Positions 1-14,600 are shown, counted from the stretch's first letter. The stretch: DNA of 64,000 bases from Anopheles merus (GCF_017562075.2 NC_054085.1:27972156-28036155), one strand, 5' to 3'. Numbers and translations: made by a program. Notes: generated by a model not told the origin, from the sequence alone.

Positions 1-504
1 ACGCTAGTCGTTTTTGCAATATGCTGGAATTGAAACTCTAAAACGGAATTTCTTTACCTTCTTGCCAGTTATACTATATGCACCCCGAGAGAAATGAGAA
101 CCTAAAGTGGGGCAATCTCTATTAGCCTTGGGAGCTGTTCAACCAGCATCGAATTGGTTCGATTTTAATCTGCCCTCTGGTGCTACGTACCTTTGGGTGC
201 TTCATTCCTCTGGGGCTTTACGTGTGTGTGTGTGGTAAACAAAAACACATATACCTAACCTTTCCTAAAAGTGGGGAAAAAAATACACCCAAACACACTT
301 GGAGTGGTCTCAATATCCAATCGAACGTATGGAATCCGATGGCGGCTCTGGAGCGTAACAACGCGAAGGACCGGGCTCTTTGGGCGTCGCATAAACATTT
401 GATGAATATTTATGTAGCATTGCCTGCACACGGCTGTAGGCTTCTGCCCAGGGAAGGTGAAAAGAGGGATAAAGAGAAGAAGAGTTCTTTTTCTTTCTAC
501 ATCC

Positions 505-521
505 CTCTCTCTCTCTCTCTC
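505..521 (+). repeat. CT dinucleotide repeat
   Basis: About 8 CT units. Confidence 0.9.
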
Positions 522-855
522 GTTCTCAAACACTGTTTAAACAATGAATCATTGGTCCGTTATTGGCTGTTTGGTTGGTTAATTATACGCTTGTTATCTT
601 TGGATTTTACGAGCCCCAGCCCTCCCAGCCGCAGACGGACTACGGTGATTGAAGTAAAAATACATCCTCCAGCAGGGAGCGCGAGTAAGTAGAGCCCGGC
701 TGGAACGGAAGAAGTTTCTACGAGCACACGCGCGATCGCGGACGGATGGATGGAAGAGCGCGTGCTCTAAATGTTTTCTGAAAGGTTTTGTTGATGAGCG
801 CAAGAACACGGCCTAACTGCGCTACGGCCTGCTGCTGAGTGATGATTGTCAGAAA

Positions 856-881
856 GTGTGTGTGTGTGTGTGTGTGTGTGT
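856..881 (+). repeat. GT dinucleotide repeat
   Basis: About 13 uninterrupted GT units. Confidence 0.95.
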
Positions 882-3800
882 TCCAGTGGGAGAAGCCGTT
901 GAACCCGGGCGGACCCGGAGGTTTATGACACTGCGAGTGCTGTTGATCTGTAATGTACCGTTTCCTCCGGATCGAATGATCGATCTGGGAGAACAGCAAT
1001 CGGAAGAAGTGGTATACGTCACGATCGTAAAGTGATCTACTTACAGCTTATTCGAAAAAAAACGGGAGCACTATTGGATTGCTTAGCCTTTGTAAAGAGC
1101 CGAACAGGAAATTGTTAGTCCAAAATCTCCGCCCCAAAAAACAAGGAAAACAAAGACTCGCTTCAAGAAGTTGTTTCTCTAGCAGAGTAGTTTGTAGTGT
1201 ACGATGGGCAAATTTAATGACGACACAATGTCCGCATCTTGATGACAACTTCCGGCCCGTTTCTGCTACAAGTACAAACAAATCCTCTCCATTAATCAAA
1301 GCCATTAGTTTATGTTGAAGTCGTCGTCGTCCTCGCTCTGGTCCCGCTCTACTCTCCCTACCACTCTGCTGTATACGCCTTTGAAGGATCTAGCTGTTGA
1401 GAAAGTTTTTTCCGAGAAAATCCCAAGAAGCCATGATCACGTACACTGCCGCCTCTGGGGAATTTCATCCCTTTTCAGGCGTGTTGTTTCTGCAAATTTC
1501 CGTCCTCCCGGTTTGCAGGAGTTTTTATCTCCCCATCGCTTACACCATTTATCCTGGGGTGGGGGCAGTGGGTTGTGGGTATTATCTACGTCCACGAAAG
1601 GGGTTGAAAACTATTTCGCTTGCAGAGACTGAGTTTTGCAAAGAGGATTCGTTTTTGTGTATCTTTTTGTTTTTTTGGGGACTGCGCTCTCATATTCCCA
1701 GACGCAGTGCAAGCGAGACATCGTCCAGAGATCTTTCCGAAACTCGTTCATCTTCTGCTGGGAAGATGAGCGAGTGCAGTTGCACGGTTGGAGCTGAAGA
1801 CACCCACAACGACTCCCTTCCATTCTGGTTTGTGAGGTTCTGGATGAGTTGTAATTAAAATTCTTGCCACACTTTTTGTGCACCAACACCGCCACACCTC
1901 AAAGATAAAACCTCAAAGTTGTACTACAGCACCCAGTGTAAGACCTTTCCAGTTCGGATACTGAATAGCTGACAGCGCTGAAAGCGAGCCGAGTGTCCTG
2001 AAGGCACCTAAAAGCATAATTAGGAAGGTTAAAGGAAAGTTATTGCTTCTCCGTGGGGATCGGGTGGAATGAAACCGAAAACATTTGGCTAAACTTGTGC
2101 CCGTGGAGTAGGGTTGAGTGGGCCCGCTTTGGAAAGTGGTGCTTGTGCAAGAGGACAGCTGAAGTAGGTGACGAAAGTCGCATTGATAGCTCAATAGTGG
2201 CAATAGATTTAAATAGCAAATTCAGGTAGCTAACGATATACACGGTGAAGCGGTAGCAAAGAGACCAAGATGATGAGACGAACACAAAAACTGTTTCACA
2301 AAATCTCTTTGGAAACAAAGCGTGTGGCCTTCCTACAAGGTAATTATCGCGCTCAACTGGCCACTTCGTAATGGACCTGGCGTACGACGTTTGAGTGTGC
2401 AAATACTGCTTTCGATGATCTCCCGCGTCTTTCTTTGCTCTCTTTGCCGTCCAGGGAAGATGGGCCTTTCAAACATGCTATGAAAATCACCTCACTTATG
2501 TGTTCCATTTGTGAGGCACAGCACAGAAAAATTGGAGATGAAGAACTGCGCGTAACTCCTACTCGAAGGGAAAATGGGCGGAAAAACGGTTCACCTGCCG
2601 ATTTGGCCGTTACGGTAAGTGGCCATTGCGCATTTGTTTTAAGTGTATGTGCGTCGCGCGGCCTTTGAACGGAGGCGCTCCTATGCGAAAGCGTTCAAAG
2701 CAAAGCGGCGATTGTCAAGGATAGGTAAACAATCCATTTTGGAGAGCCAATTTGCATGACAGTGCAGCGGGGCGGCTAAAGTGGGATGGATAATTGATGC
2801 GGAAATAGATTTTAAGCCCAAAGCGCGTACGGTTGCAGGAATTCCAAAAGCAATTTTCTCGTTCCACCGTAAATTGAAGCGCTTTCGGTGCTTGTTTCGG
2901 TGGTTTTGCTGTGGCTTCCTAATAATTACCTTTGTTCGACTGGTTCAATGGGTCACTACTGGCTTAGAGTTGGAATGTATGGAAATCTGTGGTATTGAGT
3001 GTTTCTGACGAAGCCTTTATGTCTTATTTGTTTAGAAACTAATAATGAGGATAATTTTATACAACTCATGTTACTGCTTTGTCAAACTGTTTAATCAAAT
3101 CAATAAAATAAGATCGTCTAACCTATTTCAATATATTAATAATTACCTTCAAATTTCTTCAAAATTTCATACCTTTATACCAAATGTTGAAAAATACGCT
3201 GACAAAAAGTATTACTTTTGAGTTATTAAGCTTCAATGAAAATCCTTTTCCGGACATAATTTGAGAGACCCATATGCCCATATGTACAGAAAAATAATCT
3301 TTTGGTGGTCGTAACTGTACAAATCTATCAGTTTCCATTTCATAAAGACCCACCAAACCTGCCACAAAACAGATAAGTGATATTTTAAATCAATTCAACC
3401 CACCATTAAACGATCCCCAAAACTCACCAAATTTGCCACGCATGGCGCACGGGACTGTGCGCGCGCGCGCCCGCTCGCAAATGTGAAACCACGGGGAAAA
3501 ACGGGCCCCCACTTAGGGGGCACCCATCAATCAAAGAAACCCTCAGCGCAGTGTGTACCACCTTTTGCCGCCACCATGGAACATTGTCCCATTCAAGCGC
3601 TCGAGTGATGATTTACTCGCGCAGCCGAAGTATAAAACCGTATCAAAACAAGCATGCCTTCCCTTTGACTTTCCCCAAAACCAACGGTTATGAAACGAGA
3701 TTCGGTGGAAGGCCGTCGTAAAGAGGACTCTGCTGTAAACAACGGTTCCTGGTTGCAGTTCGTGCACGAATCGATCCGCTTTGGGTCTTCCAAACGAAGG

Positions 3801-6800
3801 AAAGAAAACAAACCTTTTATACTAACAGCACTTTTCATCACGTTTTTTGATCTTCAGTTTAATCTTCAAAAACTAGATCGGCTCCCCCAAGATACCGACT
3901 CCCGGGCTGGGATGGAGTTGAGTCTGCCCACGGGGTTTTATTTTGCTTTTTTCCCCCCATTCCCCCCAACGCGTCCCCCGTCGTGTGAGGCCACCGAACA
4001 GGCAGCAACACGCGGTAGTATCACGCCAGCCTGGAGTTTGGATACAAAAGCCTTTTGGTACCTAAGCGTGAAGAAAGAAACATCCCCGGCGGCCAGTGAC
4101 AGCCGAACAATTCCCGGTTCCTTTCATCCCGCTTGCTCGCTCGGTCGCCTGTCGGTGTGCCCGAAAAACACGATAATAATCCACGGCACGACACACAACA
4201 CAGGCAAACTGATGGGGAGGTTAGGAAAACAACAAATCCTCCCCCCCTTCCCATCGTTCATCCCAGCCCTTTCGCAGATCTGAAGTGTTTATTTTTCCCA
4301 TTCGTTTGTTGCTATTCAGTGCCGTTGCCGTGGTGCGACATCCCTATCGCAGGGTGATCGGGAATCGGGCCCCCACAGTCTCGCGGAAATGGGGCGCCCG
4401 GGCGATTTGGCGTGAGCGATGAAAATTGTTTCCAAATATTTCTGTCCCCAGCCACCCTTTCCCCGGGGGGAGTTGTTTGGATGGCAGGGGAGAGGGTCGA
4501 GTTCCACAATTATCTGATCATTTTCGGCCCCGGTCTGTGGCTGCTTTTCAGTGTGTCCATCAACACGCCGCCCGTCATAATTCGAGCACACGCGAACACG
4601 CCAATGTGACAATGTGCTACGGAGAATGGTCCGAAACGCTGGAGTTGAATGGGTTGTTTTTTTGGTACGAGGCCCACCGAAAGGTTAGCTCATGCACGTC
4701 TCGAAATACCTGAAGGTGGTCATTACGTGTCCAGCGGACACGGCAGGCATCTAATTGGTTTGATTACGGATGTGCGTTTTTTTTTTGTCTGGTTCTTCGT
4801 TTTAAAGGCTACAATAGAACAGTGCGTACGAGGTTTGAGGTTCTATTGGGGTGACAGTGTGCGTGGGGTGCGTGTTCTAGTTTTAATGAACCGAATGATA
4901 CTGGGGGGGTGTTGGACGATAATTGTACTTTTAAATGTCACCGGACGTTGTTTTCGAAACCGGTAACGGGTCCTCTCCGGGGGCCCGGAGGGCCGTTGAC
5001 GGCAATTTGACACTTTTGGGTGAGTGTTTTAGGTGTCTTTTCAATTAGGGACTTCTGTAGTAGGGTTCTGTGTATTGACTGGGCAGCGGTATTTTCCCTC
5101 TAATTAGAGTAAGTCTTCCTCAACGGTTTAAGTTATTCCTTTAAAGTTTAAAGTTCAAAACAAAAACATTGTTCCTCTGTGTTGCAATTTTTTTGTTTGG
5201 AGTTAGTCAATTCTTGACATAATGTCCTAATTGTTTCCTCCAAAGCACCAATTTTGGGCGTGTTGTCACCATTTTTGGGGTCAAAATTTGGTAAAAATCA
5301 TACTCTTTGTTCAGAACGTTTTATTGAGCTTCTGAGTTAAAAACTATGTTCAAAAATGTCAAGACTCATCCCTCAATCAAAAGTTCGAACCTACTTAGTT
5401 ATCCTTAGATCCAATGTTCCAATTTTACGACTTAATGGCTTAGAATACAGTCATATAAAATAGTAAATAATTTGTTTTGGAGGAGTAAATTGAGGGATTG
5501 GTAGACAGATCTATAAACCTATATTACACATGTTTCTTTATGTCATGTCATGTATGTTATGTCAAAATTAGCTTTCGATTTTAATTTCTGTCTCATTCTC
5601 TTTGCACTCCCGGTGTTTCCTCTTTTCTGTCCCAAACCCTGCTGCTGCTTATCTTTACAATCAATGTAATTTTCGCCCCTTACTTCCACGCCATTCAGCG
5701 ACTAGCCAGCAGCCCGCTCGTAGTCCGTGTTGGCGGCGGCGCAATCTCGTTGGCAGCGTAATTTAATAACGAAACAATCGGCACCGCTATTGTTGTTTCT
5801 GGGTGTTGTGTGCTGTTGATTTCCTCGTTGAATTTAATCTGCATGCATAAACTTTGCGCCTTTCAGCTGAGGACGAGACAGAGAGAGAGAGAAAGCGAGC
5901 CTGGCATGGCATACGATTTGCATATTTATCTTCAAATGTTGTATTTGTATTTTTTTTTATAGAATAACTTAAGAAAAAGTACAACACGAAAGAATGGCGC
6001 AAAACATTATTCTTTGTGTGCAATGTATGGGTGTTTGCCTCATTAATTATTCGCTTCGGTTTGCACGAGCGACTGTAGGAACGGACGCGACAGAAAAAGC
6101 AGCTAAATTCTACAAAAATTTTTGGGGAAGATTTCAGCGCAAAGAACAAAAACAAAAAAAAACTGTTTAATTCCTTCCCTCACAACGAGGACATATTGGC
6201 GTTGTTTTGAGTGCGCCGGCATGTTTAAATCAATTCAATTATCACCATCACCGTCGTCGGGTAGCGTATCGAATCGAATTTCCGGCCTGCTCCTCCGGTG
6301 GGGATTGTGCTGAAGGATGCATGCAGCACTCGCTGAATATCCACGTTGCTCCTTTATCACGCGGGCCTACGCGGGCTCGTATCGCGATTTGCAACACAGA
6401 CTTTCTTATTTATCACACTTTCGCAATCATTCGCTACAAAGTGTCTGTGTGTGTGTGAGTGCGCCTTTTTTTGCGCGCGTTTGGCGGCCTGCGTCGTTGG
6501 TCTCGCCGTGGGCAAAGCAACACGGTACGAAATCGAAATCATATTATTGTGCGATAAAATTCAATTTCCTGCACAATTTTCCCGGTCCATTCCCGGAGTG
6601 CGAGCGTGAAGTGGCGTGCGTTCGCGTTCGGTGGTGCGGAATGTTGTCGCGCATCCCCTTCTCCCTAACCCCGCAATGGAAATCAGCAAATCGCGAGGAA
6701 GAATGCGACGACTCGGCAGGATTTTCCAGGAACCACCCGAAACGACATCAACACCATCCATCCGGCGAGACTAAAGATGATGATGATGATGATGGTGCCG

Positions 6801-7400
6801 GTTCCCGCCTGGTGCTTGTGCGTGTCATGCCTGGTGGTGATGGGGCGCCTCGCACACCGGGCAAATGGACTGAGAGTCCTGGTTTTCCATACGGCGCGCG
6901 ACCTTTTCCATTGACTCGGGCTCGGGCGTATCAGATGATGGATCCAAGTACATGACATTCCCCGGTAATTGAGACCCACGGCGTACCACCACCGCGGAAA
7001 GCGGGCCAACGTTCGAGCGGCATTTCCTGGATCGGTTTCTCGCCCTGCTTCATCCCACTGCCTCGCGCACAATGAGGTGCGAGTAATGTGCAACGCGTAC
7101 AGCGACGCCACCTTATAACCATGGAACCCCGGAAGTGCCATGACACACTCAATCGACACACAAAAGAAGTCGCCGGAAGAGCCCAGACATGCGGAGCAGT
7201 GGCAAAAGACGGGTGAAAATGAAAATGAAAAAAAAAGGTGTGGAAAAATGTCGTCTAGCAGCGGCGACGTCCTTCAGGATCCGATGGTTTCCGTTTTCAG
7301 TGTTCAATCGATTTTGCGTTCGAAAGAAAAGGGCGTTGAATGGCATCCTGGCAAAAGGTACGGGAATATTGCTCCCCAGAACAAGCCAGAGAGGTGCGAT

Positions 7401-7420
7401 GTGCGTGTGTGTGTGTGTGT
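7401..7420 (+). repeat. GT dinucleotide repeat
   Basis: A GT tract of about 20 bp with one GC step. Confidence 0.9.
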
Positions 7421-10400
7421 ATTAGCATCACTTCCGTGCGCCGGGTACTACTGCGTTTGGTTGCCATCTGTTTGCCATTTGTGGAGCTGTTCCGGTATTC
7501 ATGGGTTTGATGATGGTGTAGTACACACTCACACACATCCACATGGACTTTTTTTTATGCAGCTCCCTTCTTTTTCCCCCAAATTTACGCTCAACGGGAA
7601 ACACACTGTGTCATGATAAAAAATTAAACGTTACATTTTATTGTGCGAAAGATAAGAGCCGAAGCGACGTGTCACATTCGTACGGAAAAGTGGGGCGAGA
7701 GAAACACATATTTATGTTTTCATTCGGAAAATGACATCCTATTTTTTGGCTCTTTTGATGAGTGAGATGTGTCTTTTTTTATAATGTGTGAACAACGTGA
7801 TGAACGTTTCCCTGCGGGACGATGTGAGCATCTTTCATAAACATATTTTTCCCATTATTGCTATTGGACGGACAATTTTTTATAATAAAGTGTACTCTAG
7901 AACTTCTGGTGACTACACATAATTCCTTAAATTTTGTTGTATGAAATTCTATTTCTTTGCACTTTATAAACTCTCATTTGAAGTTCAAATCTACATTCCG
8001 AGTCGTATTGTATTGTTCAAAGAGGCTTAAATAATCATAATTCCCTTTTAAAAGGATTGAAACGCAGTTAATGACTCAAAATGTGACCTGGAATAATTAC
8101 ATTTAAAGCTCTTTTAGTATTTTTCTATTCTGTTCTAGTCTGTTGGTATAGTGAGCTATCGTCACTGTCTTTTATAATGGCGTCATTTTCGCTCAATTCT
8201 TTGTCGTTCGTGCTCTAATATCGTCGTTGCGTCAAACCAACTCATCAGTACATGTCGCTGGAGAATAATCCTTAAAGGAGAATAAAATTTGGAAAAAAAT
8301 GCTCACAGCTCGTCTTCAGATACATCCGACTCATTACAAGAACTTTGAAAATCTGAAAAAATGACTCTATAGTCTAAATGGGCCCTCAGAATAGCTTATA
8401 ATTTCTGCATTTGTTTAAAAAGTATTTTACACAACAAAATTGGGTTGAAGTGTGTAAACTCTTGATTCGTCAAAATAAATTAATTCGTCCAAAAGTGTAC
8501 ATTTAATTTATATTTAATTATACACAAGCCTCGTGCATTCTTGCACCTTCCATTGCATTATTATGGCTAATATTCTTATTTGTCATAGTGCTTATTTAGA
8601 TAATCACATCTTTAAAGTGATACTTAGGTGATATGAACATTATGTGACAGCCAACGAAAAAAAAGTGCTATGATAATTACAAATTGACTAGTGAACTTAA
8701 AATATTGTTAGAATTACTTAACGATTTTTATGTTCTTATCATAAAACATCTGGATGCTAAACAGTTTCATCTTTTTTGAAATGTATTTTTAGTTTTATTT
8801 CACTAAGCTTTCATAAAGATATTGCTTGCATTTTCCAACTGGTTGAGTCTGGTTGAATTTACATTTATAAATGTTTAAACATTCTGCCACCGCATGAAAT
8901 TGAATAATATATGAAATTGCCTAATTCTCATAAAGAAAATCATTGTACGTATCATACAGCATCTCTTTGCTGCTCCAATCTCAGCCCGACCGATATGATG
9001 CATCTTAATATCAATGTTAAAGCACTGCTTTCCACTGATCGAAACGGTTCTTTGGAAACATGGACTGTTCTGTGGAAATCTCTCTGGAGTGAAACGGTTT
9101 TATAATTCCAAACAGACACACACTCTTAGCTGCAAATCAGGATTACTTGTGCATCGTTTCCCAATGAAGCATCAGTTCCGCTTTTTTCTGCCTTTTCGTT
9201 CGAACCTGATAACACCACACCGGTATCAGATTCCTAATGAACGCCTTTCCCCCGTGAGAACGTCGAACTAATTGGTTGGTTTTAATTATGGCTTCATCGG
9301 CAATTCGTGTTCCTCCCGATGCTGAGCGGGTTAGGGTATCGGAATAAAAGGGGGGAAAATCGGAGGTTTTTTAGTTCGTCGGACGAGCCAGCATGTATCT
9401 GAAGCTAGTCATTGCAAGAGGCCAATGGATAGGAATTACTAGTTTGTTACACACTGCCACTACTACGCTTCCCTACTGCTTCCACACCGTAATTGAATGC
9501 TCAATGGATGAAACCCGACTCGCGAGAACTTTCACTGGGGAATTTCGACAATGCTCCGCTAGCAAGCAGTCCAGGAATAAGGATAGCAGCTTATGTGGAA
9601 GGGATTCTGAACCCTTGGCAAAAGTTTTACACCCGCATCTCAACGCGATCGAACTGCAGTTGGGAATTTAGTGTGTCTATATTGGAGACGTCCCTGTTTT
9701 TTTTTGTGTGTGTTCTGTAAATTCCTCCTCTTGATTTTTGGATCAGGATTTTAATTAAAGCTACAACCGTGCACCGCTTTGCAACACATCAGGTTCCCCG
9801 CGAACCCTATCATCAGACTACATACCCCGTCGTTTCATTGTAGCTGGGAGGACTCACGGTCACAAAAAAAAAACACGCACCCACGAGACGTGACTAATGA
9901 ATATCGAACATATCGATCTGCGTTTTGCGCTCTCGGTCTTAATCTTCGATGTCGCTTCGATAGTACTGTGGCACTGTCCGGAGCTCGGCACAGACAACAA
10001 CGGCTTCCGGCTTCATCATGCTGATTCATGACCTTTTTGGACACCCTGTATGTTCCATGGACCGAGCAGCAGCACCGACATTCCACTGTGCCGTTGTACC
10101 GTGAACGAGTAATTGAATAATTGCGGTCAATCAGGGAACCGTCTGGCGCTGCTGGTTGTACCCGGGCGATGAGGTCAGTCGAAAGTCGCACAGGACGCAC
10201 AGATTTTAATTCATTTAAGCGCTGCTACAGCTCTGTGCATCCAGCAAGCGGGCAGAAAAAAACACGCGTAACTACACCGTCCGGAATTACGCGACGTCGA
10301 CTGCCTGGATCTGCCTCATCGGTCGTCGTTTTGGAATAATTGTAAGCACTCTGCTTCGTTTTTGTTAGTCCCTCTCGTTTTTACACTCCAGAATCACCGT

Positions 10401-11410
10401 CGCGTTCACTTGGAGAGGTCTGAGGTTTTTTTGTTGCTTTGGTTCTCCAAATCGGATATGTTCTTTTCTTCTCACCCTCACCATCGGCCGTTTGACTTTG
10501 TGCCAGCGTTCCGAGGACTAGTGCTACAATAGCGCGTGAAGAGGTTTTTCGCAAGAGTGCGAGCTGGTGCGAGTGGTGGCAAAAGTTCGCACTTCAATTC
10601 GCTACCATAAACCGTTCTCCGTACCGTAGACTTTGGCGTTGTTATTTTAATGAGTTGCAAGCGACGAACGCGTCCTCAAAGTCAACCACACACACACACT
10701 GGAGAAGGTCGTTCGACGACCCAATGCAAACAGAGTGTTGTGGTACGCGGAGACGAGGGCATAAACTTTCAGCTCCCCCTATTTGGTGGTTTAACGCTGG
10801 CTACAGATAATTACGTGCGCTGGGGAGGGTGTGGGGAGTGCCGTCTGGCTGTGCAGTAGTAAACCCTGGGAGAGGGCGCCTCTGGAGACTGACAAATCAG
10901 CCGGGGAAACTACAACAACACGCGCGCCCGGGTGCGTGCAGATTTGAAATGCAGATGAGGCCGATGAGAACCACCAAGCGAGTACGTACAACGGGCGGAA
11001 GAAATACGACCCCGGCCAGAAAGGGAAAAACAACCCTAGTTTACTGTGGCCACTCCGGTTTTTTTTTATTCTACTGCCAAGTGCTTTTCTTTATTGATTA
11101 CAGGGGGAGGACTCAGAGAGAGAAAAAAACACACGACCCAAGCGGAAATAAACACGAAACATTGGTTTTGGGTGACTCATTCGTATCGCTTTGGCAGTCG
11201 GAGTTTCGTGCTCAAGATAACCACAACACACACACATTAATCATTAATTTGTGTACTGCCGGAACCCGGTACGGTACTGTTGTTTACTCGCCATTATTTC
11301 AAGTGGTGAGGAAATAATGATGCCTTTTTCGACGCCGCCTCGACCGAAAAATAAAAGAAACAGGTGCGTTGTCATACCATCGCATCAAACCTCTAATGAC
11401 ATATATTCTA

Positions 11411-11420
11411 CGTTTTGCAG
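11411..11420 (+). promoter_or_regulatory. Possible alternative splice acceptor upstream of exon A
   Basis: The sequence cgttttgcag is a good acceptor. From 11421 the frame is open for 39 codons straight into exon A, so its use would insert 39 residues into the DOMON domain without a frameshift. The added peptide has no family similarity, so I favour the acceptor at 11537 as the main one. Confidence 0.3.
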
Positions 11421-11537
11421 TGGGAACAACCCCTCCATTATAGCTTCCGCGCGTTCCTCAATTTCTCTAGGGAGCAAGTTGTTGAGCAACAAAATGTACT
11501 AACCACAAAACATCACCCCCTCTTTCTTTCATTGCAG

Positions 11538-11693
11538 GACCGGCACGTGAAGAAGCACGGTGACGGCGAGCCGCTGGTCGACTCCTCGCAGGACTACGTG
11601 CTGCTGCTCGGCTACGAAAACCAAACGCACACGGTGCTGCGCTTCAAGCGCAAACTGGACACGTGTGACGTGGCCTACGACGTCCCAATCACG
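11538..11693 (+). CDS. MOXD1-like exon A: C-terminal half of DOMON domain
   Basis: The exon is 52 codons, phase 0 at both ends, preceded by the acceptor tttctttcattgcag and followed by the donor gtaagg. The peptide opens DRHVKKHGDGEPLVDSSQDY and continues through YENQTHTVLRF and KLDTCD. This matches the MOXD/DBH DOMON pattern 'DRHA..PLVD..QDY...THT..RF.R.L.TCD'. It contains an N-glycosylation sequon at N28 (NQT), which fits a luminal protein. The start was set where family similarity begins. An in-frame open extension of 39 codons back to a second good acceptor at 11420 exists but shows no family similarity. The first DOMON half must come from an upstream exon that I could not find. Confidence 0.9.
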
Positions 11694-14600
11694 GTAAGGA
11701 TGGGATTGGTGGGTGGGTGGCAAAATGAAGCAATCGGGCCTGAATAATGTCGTCTTCATTACAAGATAAACGATCGGGCCAAGTGCGCTTCGCTTCGAGG
11801 GGTGAACTCCAGGGGTGACCTTTTCCGAGGGATGACTCGCCCCAAGACGTTGGACTCATTACGACCTTCGGTCGTTGCGCCGGGCGTGTATCAAGCGACC
11901 GAGAGACGCTACGTCCTTACGCAAACTGCCGCCACTTGGTGTCTCATTACATTTTTTTTAGTAAAATAACAATGCAAACAATTGCAGCGGTGGAAGGAAC
12001 ACGTCGTTGCTGTTGCTGGTAATGATAACCAACTGTGCGGGTATGCACGGGCGTATCGTTTACGCTTTCCGAGTTTTTATGCATAATTTTTGTCTCTACC
12101 CGCTCTGAGAGCCCTATCCAAAGTGGACGCGTCACTAACCCCTCTGTCATGGGTAAGATCACTCGAAGAAGTGTACTCGAGGCCTGCTGCCCACTTTCAA
12201 CAACGCTCGATCGATCTCTCGAACGTCTCCATTTTGGTGAATGCGTTTTTGTTTTTGCTTGTGTGTGAAACAACTGCATCCAAGCGATTATGTAGGGCAC
12301 AGTCATACACACAATGTTTGTGTGAGAAAGGCTTTTGCAACCGATCGGCCCGGGCGTTGTCAGCGGCCCGTGTTTGGGGTTGGACGTAATCAACCGGCCT
12401 CGGAGGACAACACGGGACGCCCTCAAGGGAGAGGGAAAAATACCTCCCCATTTGAAGTGCAGGTTGGCACGCAGACATGCTCCATCGACGGCGAGATTGT
12501 AATTAATTTCTCATGCCCAGATGACAGAGTGAGGTGCTGCAGTTGCTGGGAGGACGATAGATGAACCACAGAAAAAAGGACAGCTCATTTAAATTGAGTA
12601 ACGTCCACTGCGGTACCCAAAAAACAACATCGATGTTGCTGGTGCTGGCTGCAACCTGTCTGGTTGCCGGGCGGTTTCGGAAACTGCTGTTTACGAAACA
12701 ATTCAGCGCGAAACGCAAAGATGTAAAACGCACGCTAAAGTCAATCGGCCACCGGCATAGGTCGTTTGCGGGACGTGGGTCCGCAGCAAAAAAGCGCGTA
12801 CAAATTGATCGCCGGGGGGTTTGGGTTTGAGAAGATGTTTGCACACGAAATCGTTCAAATATTGGATATGGATCCGGTTGGTAGGTAAGCGTTTGGAGGG
12901 CTTTAACCTGCCGGTTGAAGTTTGTTTTGATAATGGGTAGAAGGTCTGAAGAAAACAAAATAAAAGATTGATGATGTAACGATTGCATAGAATTTCGTTG
13001 CGCTTTTAATGGTAGTATGAGCGGCAACTGTTTCGAGAATTTGATCAAAGTTTGAAGTTTGAAGAATTAAAATACCTTTTTTTATTTGTGCCATCATTTT
13101 TTAATGAAATAATGAGCCTGTTCTTTGACAAACCATAAAAAATCAGATGAGGCTCAGGAAGGAGATGCAGAATACAGTTTTTGGACTGTTTTTTGTCTGT
13201 CTATAAAAATCTTGTTAAACGCCTGACTGATTATGAAGAATGTTACAATAGCATTTAGTTTTTACTTCATTTATTATTAGATAAACGTCGCACATTGAAG
13301 GCAACTGTGATATTTACTCACCTTTGATGGCATAGTTGGTGAACTTTTGGACAGGATCCAAATAGCCATTCATTTCTTGCTGAATACTAGAGAATATAAA
13401 CTCTTTTCTTTGTCTTAGAGAGTGGATTAGAGGAGACCACTTGGATGTAGAGATTTGAATCTTTAAGCCACATACAGCGCATGCCGCAACTTTATGTACA
13501 AGAAATTACAAAAATCCTATTTGTGGACTTCTGTGTCTTTAAAGTTATGTTACGTCCGTTTTTCATAACATTCAGTTTTTCGTAATTAGTCATTTAAAAA
13601 TGGATTAAAAACTTAAAGATATAGAAAAGATGTTAAACAACATTTTGTCCAAAACATACACTACTATCACTTCCAGAATTTTCGCAAATCTACGAAATAC
13701 GTTGTGGTAGGCGCTGTTTGCTTTGAGATGCTGCTGATTAATCAATAATCAATAATCAATAATCTAATCTCATAAATGTACTTAAAGCTGATTGACATAC
13801 GCCATTACACCATTTGAAAATTGAAATTTGAACCCCTTAAAATGAAAAAAAAAATCATAAAAAATAATTCAAGGTCTTATCTATCTGACGCCCTCAAAAG
13901 AAATGTTTTGGTGCATTGACAGTTTTATCACATAACCTACTCGAATGCTGTCTTTTTTTGTAGGTTAAACCCACCTGTCCACGTTGCTCATTATGATTTA
14001 TTACCTCTACGCACCCAACCCCCACCGAATCTAATCATTAAAACTAATACGCTCGATAATAGCGATAAATCGTTCGGCTAATGCTCAGTTCTATGCACAT
14101 CATGTACAACGCGTACGAAAATAATCCCGCCCCACCTACCATTACGTAAAACTGTACACCTTTATCAAATCAATCTCGTGTCGTACGCTCTTTCCCCCCC
14201 CCCCCCACCCCCCTAAAAAAAAACAAAACTCCCCACAACAGCGATTACCGAGCTCCGGCCATCCTCTTTATCCACCATTTACGATCTACGGCAGCATGCA
14301 TATCGGCAGTAATTAATCGCCGGACGAGGGACGACTGGTGGTGGGCCTGCTCATTTTCATAATTCGCTCACATTGTGTAGTGCCGTCTGTGACACCGCTT
14401 GTGACACGCGATTGGAGCAAACAAAGCGAAGAAGAAAAAGAGGACCACAGAGGAAGCAGAGCACAAAAGAATAATGTCTAAACAAATCGATACCATTAGG
14501 ATAAATGGTCGAGGTCGCGGTGGAACCCATCGCGGCAACGCGCAATCAATCATTGATGGAGCTCCATCAAGAACTCATTTATTTCTGTGGTTCCGGTGAG

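Larger units (their letters stand above)
1..11537. other. Noncoding DNA upstream of the first recognised exon, probably an intron
   Basis: I find no exon with DOMON, signal-peptide or other recognisable coding character here on either strand. Open frames are short, lack family motifs and show no steady codon bias. The stretch alternates GC-richer blocks (about 3420-4980, 5640-7700, 9000-11537) with AT-rich ones (about 3010-3400, 5040-5640, 7740-8960). It contains short CT, GT and GA dinucleotide tracts and a GC-alternating tract near 3459-3473. Because exon A starts mid-domain, an intron or 5' flank of this gene is the natural reading. Confidence 0.6.

Noticed and set aside
139..141. Search for the missing N-terminal DOMON and signal-peptide exons in 1-11537
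   Set aside because: No sequence with the expected W-x-GFG/GSD-type DOMON motifs was found on the + strand; they are assumed to lie outside the window.
6317..6955. 212-codon open frame on the + strand
   Set aside because: Low-complexity Asp run from a GAT repeat, no family motif, overlapping open frames on both strands and no splice-supported context.
9340..9405. Core-promoter-like sequence (aataaaagg followed by ttagttcgtcggacg)
   Set aside because: The match to TATA, initiator and downstream element is weak, and no first exon follows that can be linked to the gene.
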